Shown: positions 1 to 7,673 of the stretch, piece after piece
How the letters are laid out: the number at the start of each line of letters is the position of its first letter
Position numbering within the stretch: position 1 is the first letter of the stretch
Source of the DNA: UBA877 sp034436335
Lineage (GTDB): Bacteria > Chloroflexota > Anaerolineae > Anaerolineales > Villigracilaceae
Length of the DNA stretch: 64,000 nt
NCBI GenBank assembly: GCA_034436335.1
Contig: DAOTVO010000003.1
Location: forward strand, 1 to 64,000
Direction of reading: 5' to 3'
Notes under the pieces: model-generated
The model's database searches: none
Told to the model about the DNA's origin: nothing
What the model saw: the letters and a program-made list of their open reading frames with translations, nothing else
Translations under genes and position numbers: made by a program

Positions 1-81
1 TACCGACCTGCCCCGCGACCCCGCTATCCGGTGGTTTTCAAGTCCAAAATCGCGCCAAAACCATCCGCTGCGCCTGCATAA
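1..81 (+). CDS. C-terminal tail of an unidentified protein (partial)
   Basis: Frame 1 is open from the window edge to a TAA at 79-81, giving a 26-residue proline-rich tail that ends KPSAAPA. The codons use G or C at most third positions, like the neighbouring genes. Too little is present to name a family, and an accidental open frame of this length cannot be excluded. Confidence 0.3.
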   Translation, partial: YRPAPRPRYPVVFKSKIAPKPSAAPA

Positions 82-118
82 CTGGTATTTGCTTTTCTTG
101 TTAAGGCTCAGATCGTTT

Positions 119-135
119 CGCACGCGAAGCGTGCG
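119..135. terminator. Small perfect hairpin, possible terminator
   Basis: CGCACGC and GCGTGCG form a 7-bp stem around a GAA loop, 38 bases after the stop at 81. No good T-run follows on the + strand, so termination is only suggested by position. Confidence 0.3.
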
Positions 136-175
136 CTATTCTGCTACTCTAAACTCAAGTTAACCTCATTGCCTG

Positions 176-181
176 TATAAT
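176..181 (+). promoter_or_regulatory. -10 element upstream of the interrupted lipoprotein gene
   Basis: A perfect TATAAT lies 48 bases before the ATG at 230 (first base of -10 to start, 54). An AAGGAG ribosome-binding site follows at 218-223. No clear -35 was seen. This is the likely original promoter of the lipoprotein gene now split by the IS element. Confidence 0.4.
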
Positions 182-229
182 GAAAATTACTAAAAAATCG
201 GCTCTTTCAAATTCAGAAAGGAGAATGCT

Positions 230-268
230 ATGACTCGTAACAAGATTTTATTGATTTTCGTTAACTAA
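230..268 (+). pseudogene. Displaced 5' end of the lipoprotein gene cut by the IS element
   Basis: An AAGGAGAATGCT ribosome-binding region precedes ATG at 230. The first seven codons read MTRNKIL, then the frame runs into the IS630 left end and stops at 266-268. Removing 251-1343 (the element plus one TA) joins MTRNKIL in frame to IGVAILVLLASVLAC of the gene at 1344. This gives a normal lipoprotein signal peptide, so the stretch is the original gene start, now cut off from its body. Confidence 0.75.
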
Positions 269-1341
269 AAGGAACAATTACAATTCCAGTCCAGCATATT
301 GGAAGAACGAGCGAATCAGCTGCGTCTGCGCACACGTGTTCTCTAGCGAAACCGTGACGGCGCGGTGCAAGTCGTCCACATCCTCAGGAATGAAATTGGC
401 CAGGTCCCCATACTTGCTGTGATTCCATACCATCTCCACCGGATTCAACTCGGGAGCGTAGGCCGGCAACCATTCCACTTCAAACCAATCCGCATGTGCT
501 TCGCGGAGTAATCGCACCGCCTTGCGATGAGCGCTGTAGCGATCCAGCACCAGGATGAATTTGCGCCGCAGACGCTGATGCAACAAGGTAATGAACTCGC
601 CTACTCGTTCAAAGTTAATGTTTCGATGATGAACTCGAAAGTAGAGTCCCAGGCGGCGGCGTACAGGCGATACGCTGATCGCTGTGATCGCCGACAGACG
701 GTCGTGACGATCCCAACTGTACTGGATTGGTGTCTCTCCTTTGGGAGCCCACGTGCGACGCACAACGGGTTGGAGCATATAGCCGCTCTCGTCTATCAGC
801 ACGATAGGCTGGCCATGGTCGCGGGACTTTTTTTTACCTTTGCCCAGCCCTCGATGCGCCATGCGGCAATGGCTTCCTCATCCCGCTCCCGCGCCCGGCG
901 CTCCGGCTTCTGGGCGCTCCAACCCATAGCGGTGAGAATATGCCAGACGTACCGCGGATGGTATCGCACCCCAAACTCCCGCTCGATCACCAGCGCGACC
1001 CGCTCCAAAGTCCACAGATCGGTCGGGAAACCGGCCGCTTGTGCGCCTTGCAGCAGGATGTCTTCCAGTTCCTTCTTCTGCTTGGCGGTCAGCTTGGGCA
1101 GACGCCCTGGATGGGGCTTGGCACGCAGGGCCTCCAATCCCCCCTCTTCCAGCTCCTTCTTCCAGCGAGAAACCGTAGAGGGAGAAGCACCGGTGAGACG
1201 ACTCACCTCGCGCACGCCCCTGCCCTCCTGCAACATCTTGCCGCCGATCATACGGCGCATTTCCAATGCTTCTGCACTACCTTTGGGTCTCATACTGCAT
1301 ATCTTACTAGGAAAATGTTCCTATGGCAATACGAAAATCAA
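251..1341 (-). mobile_element. IS630-family insertion sequence (1091 bp)
   Basis: The ends are symmetrical. TTGATTTTCGT at 251-261 is the reverse complement of 1331-1341, and AGGAACA at 270-276 is the reverse complement of 1316-1322, both at the same distance from each end. The element is flanked by TA at 249-250 and 1342-1343, the duplication expected for the IS630/Tc1 group. It holds one transposase gene on the minus strand, in two overlapping frames. Excising the element restores an open lipoprotein reading frame, which independently supports these boundaries. Confidence 0.85.
278..1293 (-). CDS. IS630 transposase, made by -1 frameshift
   Basis: DDE transposase for cut-and-paste movement into TA. 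The first frame (1293 down to 796) begins MRPKGSAEALEMRRMIGG and carries a winged-helix DNA-binding region with a WKKELEEGG segment. The second frame (862 down to 278) carries the catalytic residues in LIDESGY, LVLDRYSAH and NPVEMVW, the D, D and E of the family. The frames overlap at a run of eight A on the coding strand (828-835). Slippage back by one base on A AAA AAA joins AKVKK to KSRDHGQ, giving about 338 residues, a usual IS630 length. Such A-run frameshifting is common in this family. A plain mutation is possible, but the intact open frames on both sides argue that the element is recent and active. Confidence 0.85.
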
Positions 1342-1712
1342 TAATTGGTGTGGCCATTCTGGTTCTGCTGGCTTCCGTGCTGGCCTGCACCACTGGCAGC
1401 GGCGGGGGCGGCGCGAGCGAACCTATGCCCGGCCTGGCCGGCAAGTGGCGCGATAACTACGAGGACACTGTCCACACCATCGAATGGACAGGCTCGACCT
1501 ACCGGGTGGTTTCCTCGGTCAATGATACGCGCGGCGCCTACAAAATCACAAGCGAGGACTGGAACGGCAGCACTTTCACCTTCGTGTACAGCGTGCCAGA
1601 CGGAGCGGATGTCACCATTGAGTGCGTACGCGTGCGCGGTGACGAACTGGACGTCAACTGGTGGAGCACCAACGGCAATTCCGGCCAGGATGTCTTCACC
1701 CGCGAGCCGTAA
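1323..1712 (+). CDS. Small secreted lipoprotein, start now supplied by the IS element
   Basis: About 129 residues with a hydrophobic signal segment ending in lipobox VLAC, a Gly-rich linker, then a compact domain with several Trp and Tyr residues (GKWRDNYEDTVHTIEW near the start, FTREP at the end). I do not recognise the domain; it resembles small beta-rich lipocalin-like or DUF lipoproteins only in general character. The present ATG at 1323 and the codons for MAIRKSI lie inside the IS630 right end. An AGGAAA at 1309-1314, also inside the element, could serve as ribosome-binding site. The true gene start was probably at 230. A perfect terminator follows at 1733-1767. Confidence 0.7.
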   Translation: MAIRKSIIGVAILVLLASVLACTTGSGGGGASEPMPGLAGKWRDNYEDTVHTIEWTGSTYRVVSSVNDTRGAYKITSEDWNGSTFTFVYSVPDGADVTIECVRVRGDELDVNWWSTNGNSGQDVFTREP

Positions 1713-1732
1713 ACAAACCATCCAATTAAGCG

Positions 1733-1767
1733 AGAGGACCTCCGGCGAATTTGGCCGGAGGTCCTCT
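1733..1767 (+). terminator. Strong rho-independent terminator
   Basis: AGAGGACCTCCGGC (1733-1746) pairs perfectly with 1754-1767 over 14 bp with a 7-base loop. It ends the lipoprotein transcript. The following bases are TTAAAAT, a weak T-run. Confidence 0.8.
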
Positions 1768-1822
1768 TAAAATATCGGGGGCAGAAAGCCGGGCGGCAAA
1801 TTTTGGCAGTATAATCCAGTTC

Positions 1823-2476
1823 ATGGGCACATCCAAGAAAAAAAGCCGTAAACGTTCTTCTCCTCTTACAGCCTTGTTCATCCCGATAGCCTTCCTCGCC
1901 GGCCTCGGCTGCGGCTACTTTTTATGGGGAAACCGCGCGACTTCCGGCGCAGTCAGCCCGGTCTCGCGGGATGACCCTTCCATCGGCCCGGCGAAAGCCG
2001 TAGTAACGATTGTCGAATTCAGCGACTATCAATGCCCTTACTGCAAACGCTGGCACGACGAAGTGCTTCCGCTCATTCTGGCCGAGTATGGAGACCTGGT
2101 CCGTTACATTTACCGGGACTTTCCTCTCCAGGGTCACGCGGAAGCCCAGCCGGCCGCTGAGGCGGCCAATTGCGCCGGCGACCAGGGTGCCTACTGGGAA
2201 TTCCATGATGCCATTTTCAGCAACCGGTATGGCTACGGGCGCTCGGCGTATGTGCAATATGCGCGCGACCTGGGGCTGGACATCGAGGCATTCAACGAGT
2301 GCTTGAACAGCCGCAAATTTCAGGATGAAGTCACTTCCGATTTTCGGGATGGGATTCGTCTGGGCGTCAATTCCACGCCTACCTTCTTTGTCAACAACAC
2401 ACAAGTGGTTGGGGCGCAGCCTTTCGAGGCCTTCAAGCAAGTCATCGAAGCCGAATTGGCTCTAGCAAATAAATAA
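1823..2476 (+). CDS. DsbA-like membrane-anchored thiol-disulfide oxidoreductase
   Basis: A lysine-rich N-terminus (GTSKKKSRKRSS) and one membrane segment at about residues 16-36 anchor a thioredoxin-fold domain outside the membrane. The active site is CPYC at residues 71-74 in the context FSDYQCPYCKRW, and the cis-Pro loop is STPTFFVN. This is the DsbA/Thioredoxin_4 family of 200-240 residues, which forms or reshuffles disulfides in exported proteins. I chose ATG 1823 over the longer frame from 1751 because the hydrophobic anchor follows it directly and a TATAAT at 1810-1815 ends 7 bases before it, suggesting a leaderless transcript. The deoxynucleoside kinase follows after 26 bases. Confidence 0.85.
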   Translation: MGTSKKKSRKRSSPLTALFIPIAFLAGLGCGYFLWGNRATSGAVSPVSRDDPSIGPAKAVVTIVEFSDYQCPYCKRWHDEVLPLILAEYGDLVRYIYRDFPLQGHAEAQPAAEAANCAGDQGAYWEFHDAIFSNRYGYGRSAYVQYARDLGLDIEAFNECLNSRKFQDEVTSDFRDGIRLGVNSTPTFFVNNTQVVGAQPFEAFKQVIEAELALANK

Positions 2477-2502
2477 ATATCAAAACAAGACAAGAGGAAG
2501 TT

Positions 2503-3168
2503 ATGAAAAAATTCATCGCCGTTGCAGGCAATATCGGCGTAGGCAAATCTACGCTGGTGGAAATGTTGTGCAAAAAAATGGGCTGGACGCCTTTTTTCGA
2601 GCCGGTTGCCGAAAACCCCTATCTGGCAGATTTCTACCGCGATATGCAGGCCTGGGCTTTCCAATCCCAGATTTTCTTCCTGACCCACCGCCTGCGGGCG
2701 CATCATCAATTGTCGCAATATCCCTCCTCGGTCATTCAGGACCGGTCTGTTTATGAAGACGCCGAAATCTTTGCCCATAATCTGTTTCTGCAGGGACATA
2801 TCCGCCCGCGCGATTATCAGACCTATCGGGAACTCTATTTGACCATGATTGAATTCCTGCCGCCGCCCGACCTGGTGATTTACCTGCGCGCTTCTGTCCC
2901 AACGCTGATACAACGAATTGGGAAACGCGGCCGCGACTACGAGCGCACCATCCCCGCCGATTATCTGGCCAGTTTGAATAATCTCTACGAAACGTGGATT
3001 GCCAACTTCACCCTCTGCCCAGTACTGACCGTGCCGGCCGATGACATTGACTATGTAGCCCACTCCGGGCATCTTGCCCTGATTGCTCAAAAAGTCGAAG
3101 AGAAATTGACCGACAAGGAGGAAGTAGTCTTCGACCCCGAAGAGGTGGCTAAAGCCGCCTTCGATTGA
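2503..3168 (+). CDS. Deoxynucleoside kinase (dGK/dAK family)
   Basis: Phosphorylates a deoxynucleoside with ATP in nucleotide salvage. The 221 residues begin with a P-loop, GNIGVGKST (residues 9-17). The family DRS motif is seen in IQDRSVYEDAEIFA, and a LID-like arginine segment in IQRIGKRGRDYERTI. Length matches bacterial deoxyadenosine/deoxyguanosine kinases. AAGAGGAAG stands 5 bases before the ATG. Substrate preference among dA, dG and dC cannot be read from sequence. A hairpin terminator follows. Confidence 0.85.
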   Translation: MKKFIAVAGNIGVGKSTLVEMLCKKMGWTPFFEPVAENPYLADFYRDMQAWAFQSQIFFLTHRLRAHHQLSQYPSSVIQDRSVYEDAEIFAHNLFLQGHIRPRDYQTYRELYLTMIEFLPPPDLVIYLRASVPTLIQRIGKRGRDYERTIPADYLASLNNLYETWIANFTLCPVLTVPADDIDYVAHSGHLALIAQKVEEKLTDKEEVVFDPEEVAKAAFD

Positions 3169-3186
3169 CCCTGCATCACCTTCGAT

Positions 3187-3222
3187 AAAAAGAACGGGCG
3201 CCGAATGGGCGTCTGTTCTTTT
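3187..3222 (+). terminator. Rho-independent terminator after the deoxynucleoside kinase
   Basis: AAAAGAAC...CGCC pairs with GGCG...GTTCTTTT including two G-T pairs, and the right arm runs into TTCTTTC. It lies 19 bases after the kinase stop. Confidence 0.7.
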
Positions 3223-3261
3223 CTTTCAGGGAAGTGGTTATTTTGTGGATCGCTATCTTTT

Positions 3262-3332
3262 CACCACAGAGAACACGGGGTTCGCAGAGAGAAAAGCAGA
3301 AAACTCTATGTTCTCTGTGTGTGCTCCGTGGT
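3262..3332. repeat. Palindromic ACCACAGAGAACAC-type intergenic repeat
   Basis: An imperfect palindrome opens with CACCACAGAGAACAC and closes with CTCTGTGTGTGCTCCGTGGT. A related copy is at 42796-42865. A second, shorter dyad (GTCACTGC...GCAATGAC, about 3395-3422) follows in the same 264-base gap (3223-3485). I see no gene in the gap. Confidence 0.6.
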
Positions 3333-3485
3333 AAAACTCGCAGATTGGTCCACGATGTTAACCACGTGCTCTGTGCAAACACACAGGGCGTTGTGTCACT
3401 GCCTTTGGCGGCTCGCAATGACGGGCGAATCTTGTATTTCCTGAACTTTGCAACAAAGCATTAACCACTCTCCATTTCCAGCAGG

Positions 3486-4490
3486 TCAGGGATGAATAGT
3501 CGCCGTGGCAGTTACCGGCTCTGCCAATTGGCGGCGGAGCAAATCGAGCATTTGCAAGGCAGTCAGGTTGCGTACCTGCATGCCGTACTCCATGCTGCGC
3601 GGGATGGTGAAATCGGTGAAGTTGACGAAAGAGACGGACGTCAAATGTTCCGGGTCTCTCATGCCGTAATCCGGCAAAGGTCGAACTGCCAGCCAGAAAT
3701 TCCAGAGCGGGACTTCGTATTCGAGCGCCAGCCGGGCAATCGCGGCGTTGATGGAGTGATCTCCCTCGCTGTTATCGGCTTTGGTGACCAGGATGGGGAC
3801 AATGCCCTTGGCAATCGTTTTATCCAGAATCAGGCGCATGTTGCGTTCAAAAAAGCCGGGGTCGCGGTTGACGTAGTAGGCGTCATTTGTGCCAAGAGAG
3901 ATAAATGCAAAAGCGGGTGTATCCAGCCGGTACTGGCAATCGAGCAGCGTCTCATTCTTCTGGCATTGTTCCGGGTTCCAAAGTGTACTCAACACACCGG
4001 AAGTATTCAAACCAGCCCGGGCTGCATAACTTGGACGTCCAAATGAGCCTTTGAAATAGTCTAGTGTCGGCTGAAGGTAGCCATACTCGCCGAGGTTGTA
4101 CTTGCGGTCGAAGCCGACCAAGAATCCCGGCGCGGCGCTGGCGCAATCGCCGATGCGGGAAAAGACGCGCGGGTTGTTGCCCATTGCCTGCCCGGCGCGG
4201 TAAATCTGGCGGACGCGCTCGCTGACCGTATCGGGGATGACCGGCAGCGAGGTCCAGAAATCGGGCGGAAGAGGCGTTGCAGAGGCAGTCGGGGTGATGG
4301 TTTCAAGTTTGGCCGGGAGCGGCGTCGCCGTCTCTGTCGAAGAAGCGGCTGTTGGCACAGCCGAGGCAGGCGGCAGTTGCGTTGCCGTCGCCGAGGCGCA
4401 GGCGGAGGCAAGGACGGCAAGCAGAAACAAACAGCCGCAAAGCACGGCTGTTCGAAGATACTTACCGCCAAGATGAGGAAAAAGCGCCAC
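3486..4490 (-). CDS. Lipoprotein with SGNH/GDSL-hydrolase-like domain
   Basis: A signal segment ends in lipobox ASAC at residue 31, followed by a Thr/Pro/Ala-rich linker of about 45 residues and a domain of about 240. It shows SGNH landmarks: FISLGTNDAYY (block III GxND) and DPEHLT (block V DxxH). The block I position reads IGDCAS, so the usual nucleophile Ser is Cys. It may be a divergent esterase acting on envelope carbohydrates or lipids, or a non-catalytic relative. I start at GTG 4490 because it overlaps the stop of the upstream methyltransferase (TAGTG) and directly precedes the signal peptide. An in-frame ATG at 4544 would add 18 residues inside the upstream gene. Confidence 0.65.
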   Translation of the reverse strand: MALFPHLGGKYLRTAVLCGCLFLLAVLASACASATATQLPPASAVPTAASSTETATPLPAKLETITPTASATPLPPDFWTSLPVIPDTVSERVRQIYRAGQAMGNNPRVFSRIGDCASAAPGFLVGFDRKYNLGEYGYLQPTLDYFKGSFGRPSYAARAGLNTSGVLSTLWNPEQCQKNETLLDCQYRLDTPAFAFISLGTNDAYYVNRDPGFFERNMRLILDKTIAKGIVPILVTKADNSEGDHSINAAIARLALEYEVPLWNFWLAVRPLPDYGMRDPEHLTSVSFVNFTDFTIPRSMEYGMQVRNLTALQMLDLLRRQLAEPVTATATIHP

Positions 4491-5368
4491 TATCTTTTCA
4501 CCGACCTGGCAATGGCGGCAATGTGTTCGGGCGTCGAGCCGCAACAGCCGCCAACCACCCGCGCCCCTAGCGCTGTGTATTTGACCGCAAACTCGGCCAT
4601 TTGTTCGGGCGTCACATCGAAAACGGTCGTCTCCCCCTCCATGCGCGGCATACCGGCGTTGGGTTTAATCCACAGCGGGAAGCCCGGCTCGGTTTCTGCA
4701 TATTCTGCGGCGACTTTTTCCATGTTCTCCAGTGTAGTGCCGCAGTTCGCGCCGACCAGCACTGCGCCCTTTTCTTTGAAATGCTTGATGACCGCCGCCG
4801 GTTTGACGCCCATCATCGTCCGCACGCCGCGGTCGTAACTGAACGAGACCACAACCGGCAAGTCGGTGACGGTGCGCGCCGCCTCGAAAGCCGTGTCTGC
4901 TTCCTCGATAGCAAAATGGGTCTCGATGACCAGCAGGTCCACGCCGCCCGCCGCCAGGCCGATTGCCTGTTCGCGGTAAGCGTCGAAGGCTTCTTCGGGA
5001 GAGAGCGGCCCGTAGGGTTTCAACAGCAGGCCGGTCGGCCCCATCGAACCGGCAACCAGCACATCGGTCCCGAAAGCGGCGGCCTGGCGTGCCAATTCGG
5101 CGGCGCGGCGGTTAATTTCCTGGACACGATCGGCATATTTGGAGTCTTTCATTCGCAGGCGCGTGCCTCCGAATGTACAAGTCAAAAGAATATCCGAACC
5201 GGCCTCGACAAAGGCCGTTTCCAGTTTCAGAAGCAGGTCGGGCTGGTCGAGGACAAGTTCTTCGGGAGGCGTGCCAGGCTGGAGGCCCATCTTCTGAAGG
5301 TTCGTGCCGGTTGCTCCATCGGCAACAAGGACCTTGCCGGCAGAGAGTTTTTCCAGAAATTTGTTCAT
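4490..5368 (-). CDS. Homocysteine S-methyltransferase domain protein
   Basis: A stand-alone Zn-dependent methyltransferase of 292 residues, the size of MmuM/BHMT-type enzymes and of the homocysteine domain of MetH. The N-terminal VADGATGTNLQ motif is typical. Zn ligands are visible as Cys209 (GANCGT) and Cys275-Cys276 (GGCCGS). It should move a methyl group to homocysteine to make methionine. The methyl donor (S-methylmethionine, betaine, or methyl-corrinoid/folate) is not evident. It has no cobalamin or folate domain. It is translationally coupled to the lipoprotein gene downstream, an odd functional pairing. Confidence 0.8.
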   Translation of the reverse strand: MNKFLEKLSAGKVLVADGATGTNLQKMGLQPGTPPEELVLDQPDLLLKLETAFVEAGSDILLTCTFGGTRLRMKDSKYADRVQEINRRAAELARQAAAFGTDVLVAGSMGPTGLLLKPYGPLSPEEAFDAYREQAIGLAAGGVDLLVIETHFAIEEADTAFEAARTVTDLPVVVSFSYDRGVRTMMGVKPAAVIKHFKEKGAVLVGANCGTTLENMEKVAAEYAETEPGFPLWIKPNAGMPRMEGETTVFDVTPEQMAEFAVKYTALGARVVGGCCGSTPEHIAAIARSVKR

Positions 5369-5449
5369 CTTGTCTCCATAAAATGAAATTGGGCAAACGC
5401 CGGGAGGCGGCTCTGCCCAAATTGCTATCGGTGAAATTGTCTGCGCATC

Positions 5450-7609
5450 TCAGGGAAGCGGCCGCCAAACCGGGTCGAATTCCTCTTCCGGTTCGCTGGT
5501 GAGACGGGCGCGGTTTTGCCCGCCGATAGTCATCAGATAAACATGGTATTTGAGGCCATCTTCGGTGCTTTCGAAAGCCACCCAGTACATATCGAGAGAA
5601 ATGTCCGCATTCGTGGCATAACTTCCGTTGAGGAAGCGGGAAGGGAAGGCTTTGGTGGCGCGCTGGTTGTAATCGAACTGCATCAACCAACCAAGCGCCT
5701 GCGGCCCGCGTGTCTCACTGAAGAGAATAGTGCGCCCATCGGAACCCCATACCGGCTGGAAATCGTAATAAGCCGGGTCGTTGAGGATAAGCCGAGTTTT
5801 TCCCTGTCCGGCATCGCTCATGACCCAGATTTGCAGGGCGTTGGTCAACTGGCTATGGCCGGTGTAAAGGATTTGCGTCCCGGTGGGAGACCAGGCCGGG
5901 TAACGTGACCAATCGGGCAATTTGGGGTCGGTGGATTTTTCAGTCAATGAAGTGATGGTATTCTCGACGAAATCAAACACGTAAATTTGAGGCAAGCCGG
6001 TCAGTTTAGAAGTGAACGCAATCCGCTTTCCATCCGGCGACCAAGCCGGCTCGAAACCTCCCAAGGGGATGGGCAACTGAGTCAATCCGCTGCCATCTAC
6101 ATTGATGATGTAAATATTGGAATTGGTATACTCGCTCTGGCGCTTCTGACAAGGTGAAATGAAAACCACTTGCATCCCATCCGGCGACCAGTCGGGCTGG
6201 CAAGCGCCATCGGGCATGTTGGTGATTTGTCTCATCTCTGTTCCATCGGAATTAACCAGGAAAATCTGCAAACTGCCGGTGCGCCGGGAAACAATCGCCA
6301 GTTGGCCGTAGCCGCCGCCCAGGGGGGTGGGAGTCGGCAGGAGGAGCGTTGCTGTAGGCTCAAGAGGAGTTACATTGGGCGGCAGGGTCTCGGTGTGGGT
6401 CGGAACCAAAGTATTCGTGGGAAAAAAGGTGACATTTGGCTCAACTACGACCGTATTCGCAGCGCTCGGTTCCAGTGTAGGCACAGGTGTATCGAGAACA
6501 GCAACAAGTGGCGTATCGCTGGCAAAAAAGCCACGCAACGCGCCGGAGACCGGCGTCCAGAACAAAATAAGGGAGAGCAATGCCGTCAGAATGGTCAGGA
6601 GGAAGAAGGAGAAAAATATCCAAAATCCCGTACCCGTCCGCCTTCTGACCGGGCGAGATGAAGCAGGCCCGGATGGTCTGGAATTTGGGCGGCTGCCCAT
6701 GCCCCCACCGCCGGAGGGCGGCGGCGGCTCCGACAAAAACATCGAGTCCTGGGGAGGCGGTTCCACTTTTGCGAAGCCATCCAGACGTTGTGTTTTGACA
6801 TTCGAGGTCAGAAAAGCCTGTTTGAATTCTTCCGCCGTCTGGAAGCGGTCTTCCGGCCGGATTGCCATCGCTTTTTCGATGGCAGCGGCCAGTTTACGTG
6901 AAACCTTTGGATTGCGCTTGCGCAATGGCGTCAGTTCCACATTGTCCATGGCCCGCGCCAGACCGTCTTCCGGGATAACGCCGCACAGCGCCGCGTAAAG
7001 CGTCGCGCCGAGTGAGTAGATGTCGGTGCGCGGGTCGGTACGCGCCGTGCCGTATTGTTCGGGCGGGGAATAGCCCGGGGTCATGGCGCGCGCTCCGGTG
7101 GTAGTGGCTTGCGAACCCTTGACCAATTTCGCCAGCCCAAAATCCACGAGGTAGATGTGACCATCGGGAGTGATGCGCACGTTCCCCGGCTTGACGTCGC
7201 GGTGAATGACTGATGGATTGCGAGTATGCAGGTATTGCAGCGCGTCGCACATGGCCACACCAATGACAATGGCCTCTTCCTCCGAAATAAAGCCATTGCG
7301 CTCCATGCGCTGGCGCAAGTCCTCCCCCTCGATGTAATCCATGATGAGATATTGCCCCTGGTCGGGGATGACAAAATGGTCGGTCACCCGCGGCAGGTTG
7401 GGATGCCGCAAACTGGCAAGGATGACGGCCTCAAACCGAAATTGCCGGGCGTATTCTTCGGTCGTGAAGAGATTTTCCTTAACCGCCACATCAACGCCGA
7501 GATTCTCATCCACAGCCCGATAGACGGATCCCATTCCGCCTTGGCCAAGAATTTCGACAATTCGGTAACGCTTATGAAGCAAACTACCGCGTTCGAGAGT
7601 GGTCGCCAT
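5450..7609 (-). CDS. Membrane Ser/Thr protein kinase with TolB-like propeller
   Basis: 719 residues in PknB layout. The cytoplasmic kinase domain (about 14-270) has GQGGMGSVY (22-30), Lys44, HRDVKPGN (catalytic Asp138) and DFG (156-158), so it looks active. A Pro/Gly/Ser linker leads to one membrane helix at about 329-351. A Thr/Pro-rich stalk then leads to an outside domain with repeated SPDG units (DWSPDG, AWSPDG, AWSPTG), the signature of TolB/WD40-like PD40 propellers that bind proteins or sugars. It likely senses an envelope signal and phosphorylates cytoplasmic targets. TATAAT on the minus strand at 7627-7622 stands 12 bases before the ATG. Confidence 0.9.
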   Translation of the reverse strand: MATTLERGSLLHKRYRIVEILGQGGMGSVYRAVDENLGVDVAVKENLFTTEEYARQFRFEAVILASLRHPNLPRVTDHFVIPDQGQYLIMDYIEGEDLRQRMERNGFISEEEAIVIGVAMCDALQYLHTRNPSVIHRDVKPGNVRITPDGHIYLVDFGLAKLVKGSQATTTGARAMTPGYSPPEQYGTARTDPRTDIYSLGATLYAALCGVIPEDGLARAMDNVELTPLRKRNPKVSRKLAAAIEKAMAIRPEDRFQTAEEFKQAFLTSNVKTQRLDGFAKVEPPPQDSMFLSEPPPPSGGGGMGSRPNSRPSGPASSRPVRRRTGTGFWIFFSFFLLTILTALLSLILFWTPVSGALRGFFASDTPLVAVLDTPVPTLEPSAANTVVVEPNVTFFPTNTLVPTHTETLPPNVTPLEPTATLLLPTPTPLGGGYGQLAIVSRRTGSLQIFLVNSDGTEMRQITNMPDGACQPDWSPDGMQVVFISPCQKRQSEYTNSNIYIINVDGSGLTQLPIPLGGFEPAWSPDGKRIAFTSKLTGLPQIYVFDFVENTITSLTEKSTDPKLPDWSRYPAWSPTGTQILYTGHSQLTNALQIWVMSDAGQGKTRLILNDPAYYDFQPVWGSDGRTILFSETRGPQALGWLMQFDYNQRATKAFPSRFLNGSYATNADISLDMYWVAFESTEDGLKYHVYLMTIGGQNRARLTSEPEEEFDPVWRPLP

Positions 7610-7673
7610 AATTCAGGTTTGATTATAACAGACGGTTATCTTGATTGCTATGTTTTGTAATGCAACCGCAAAC

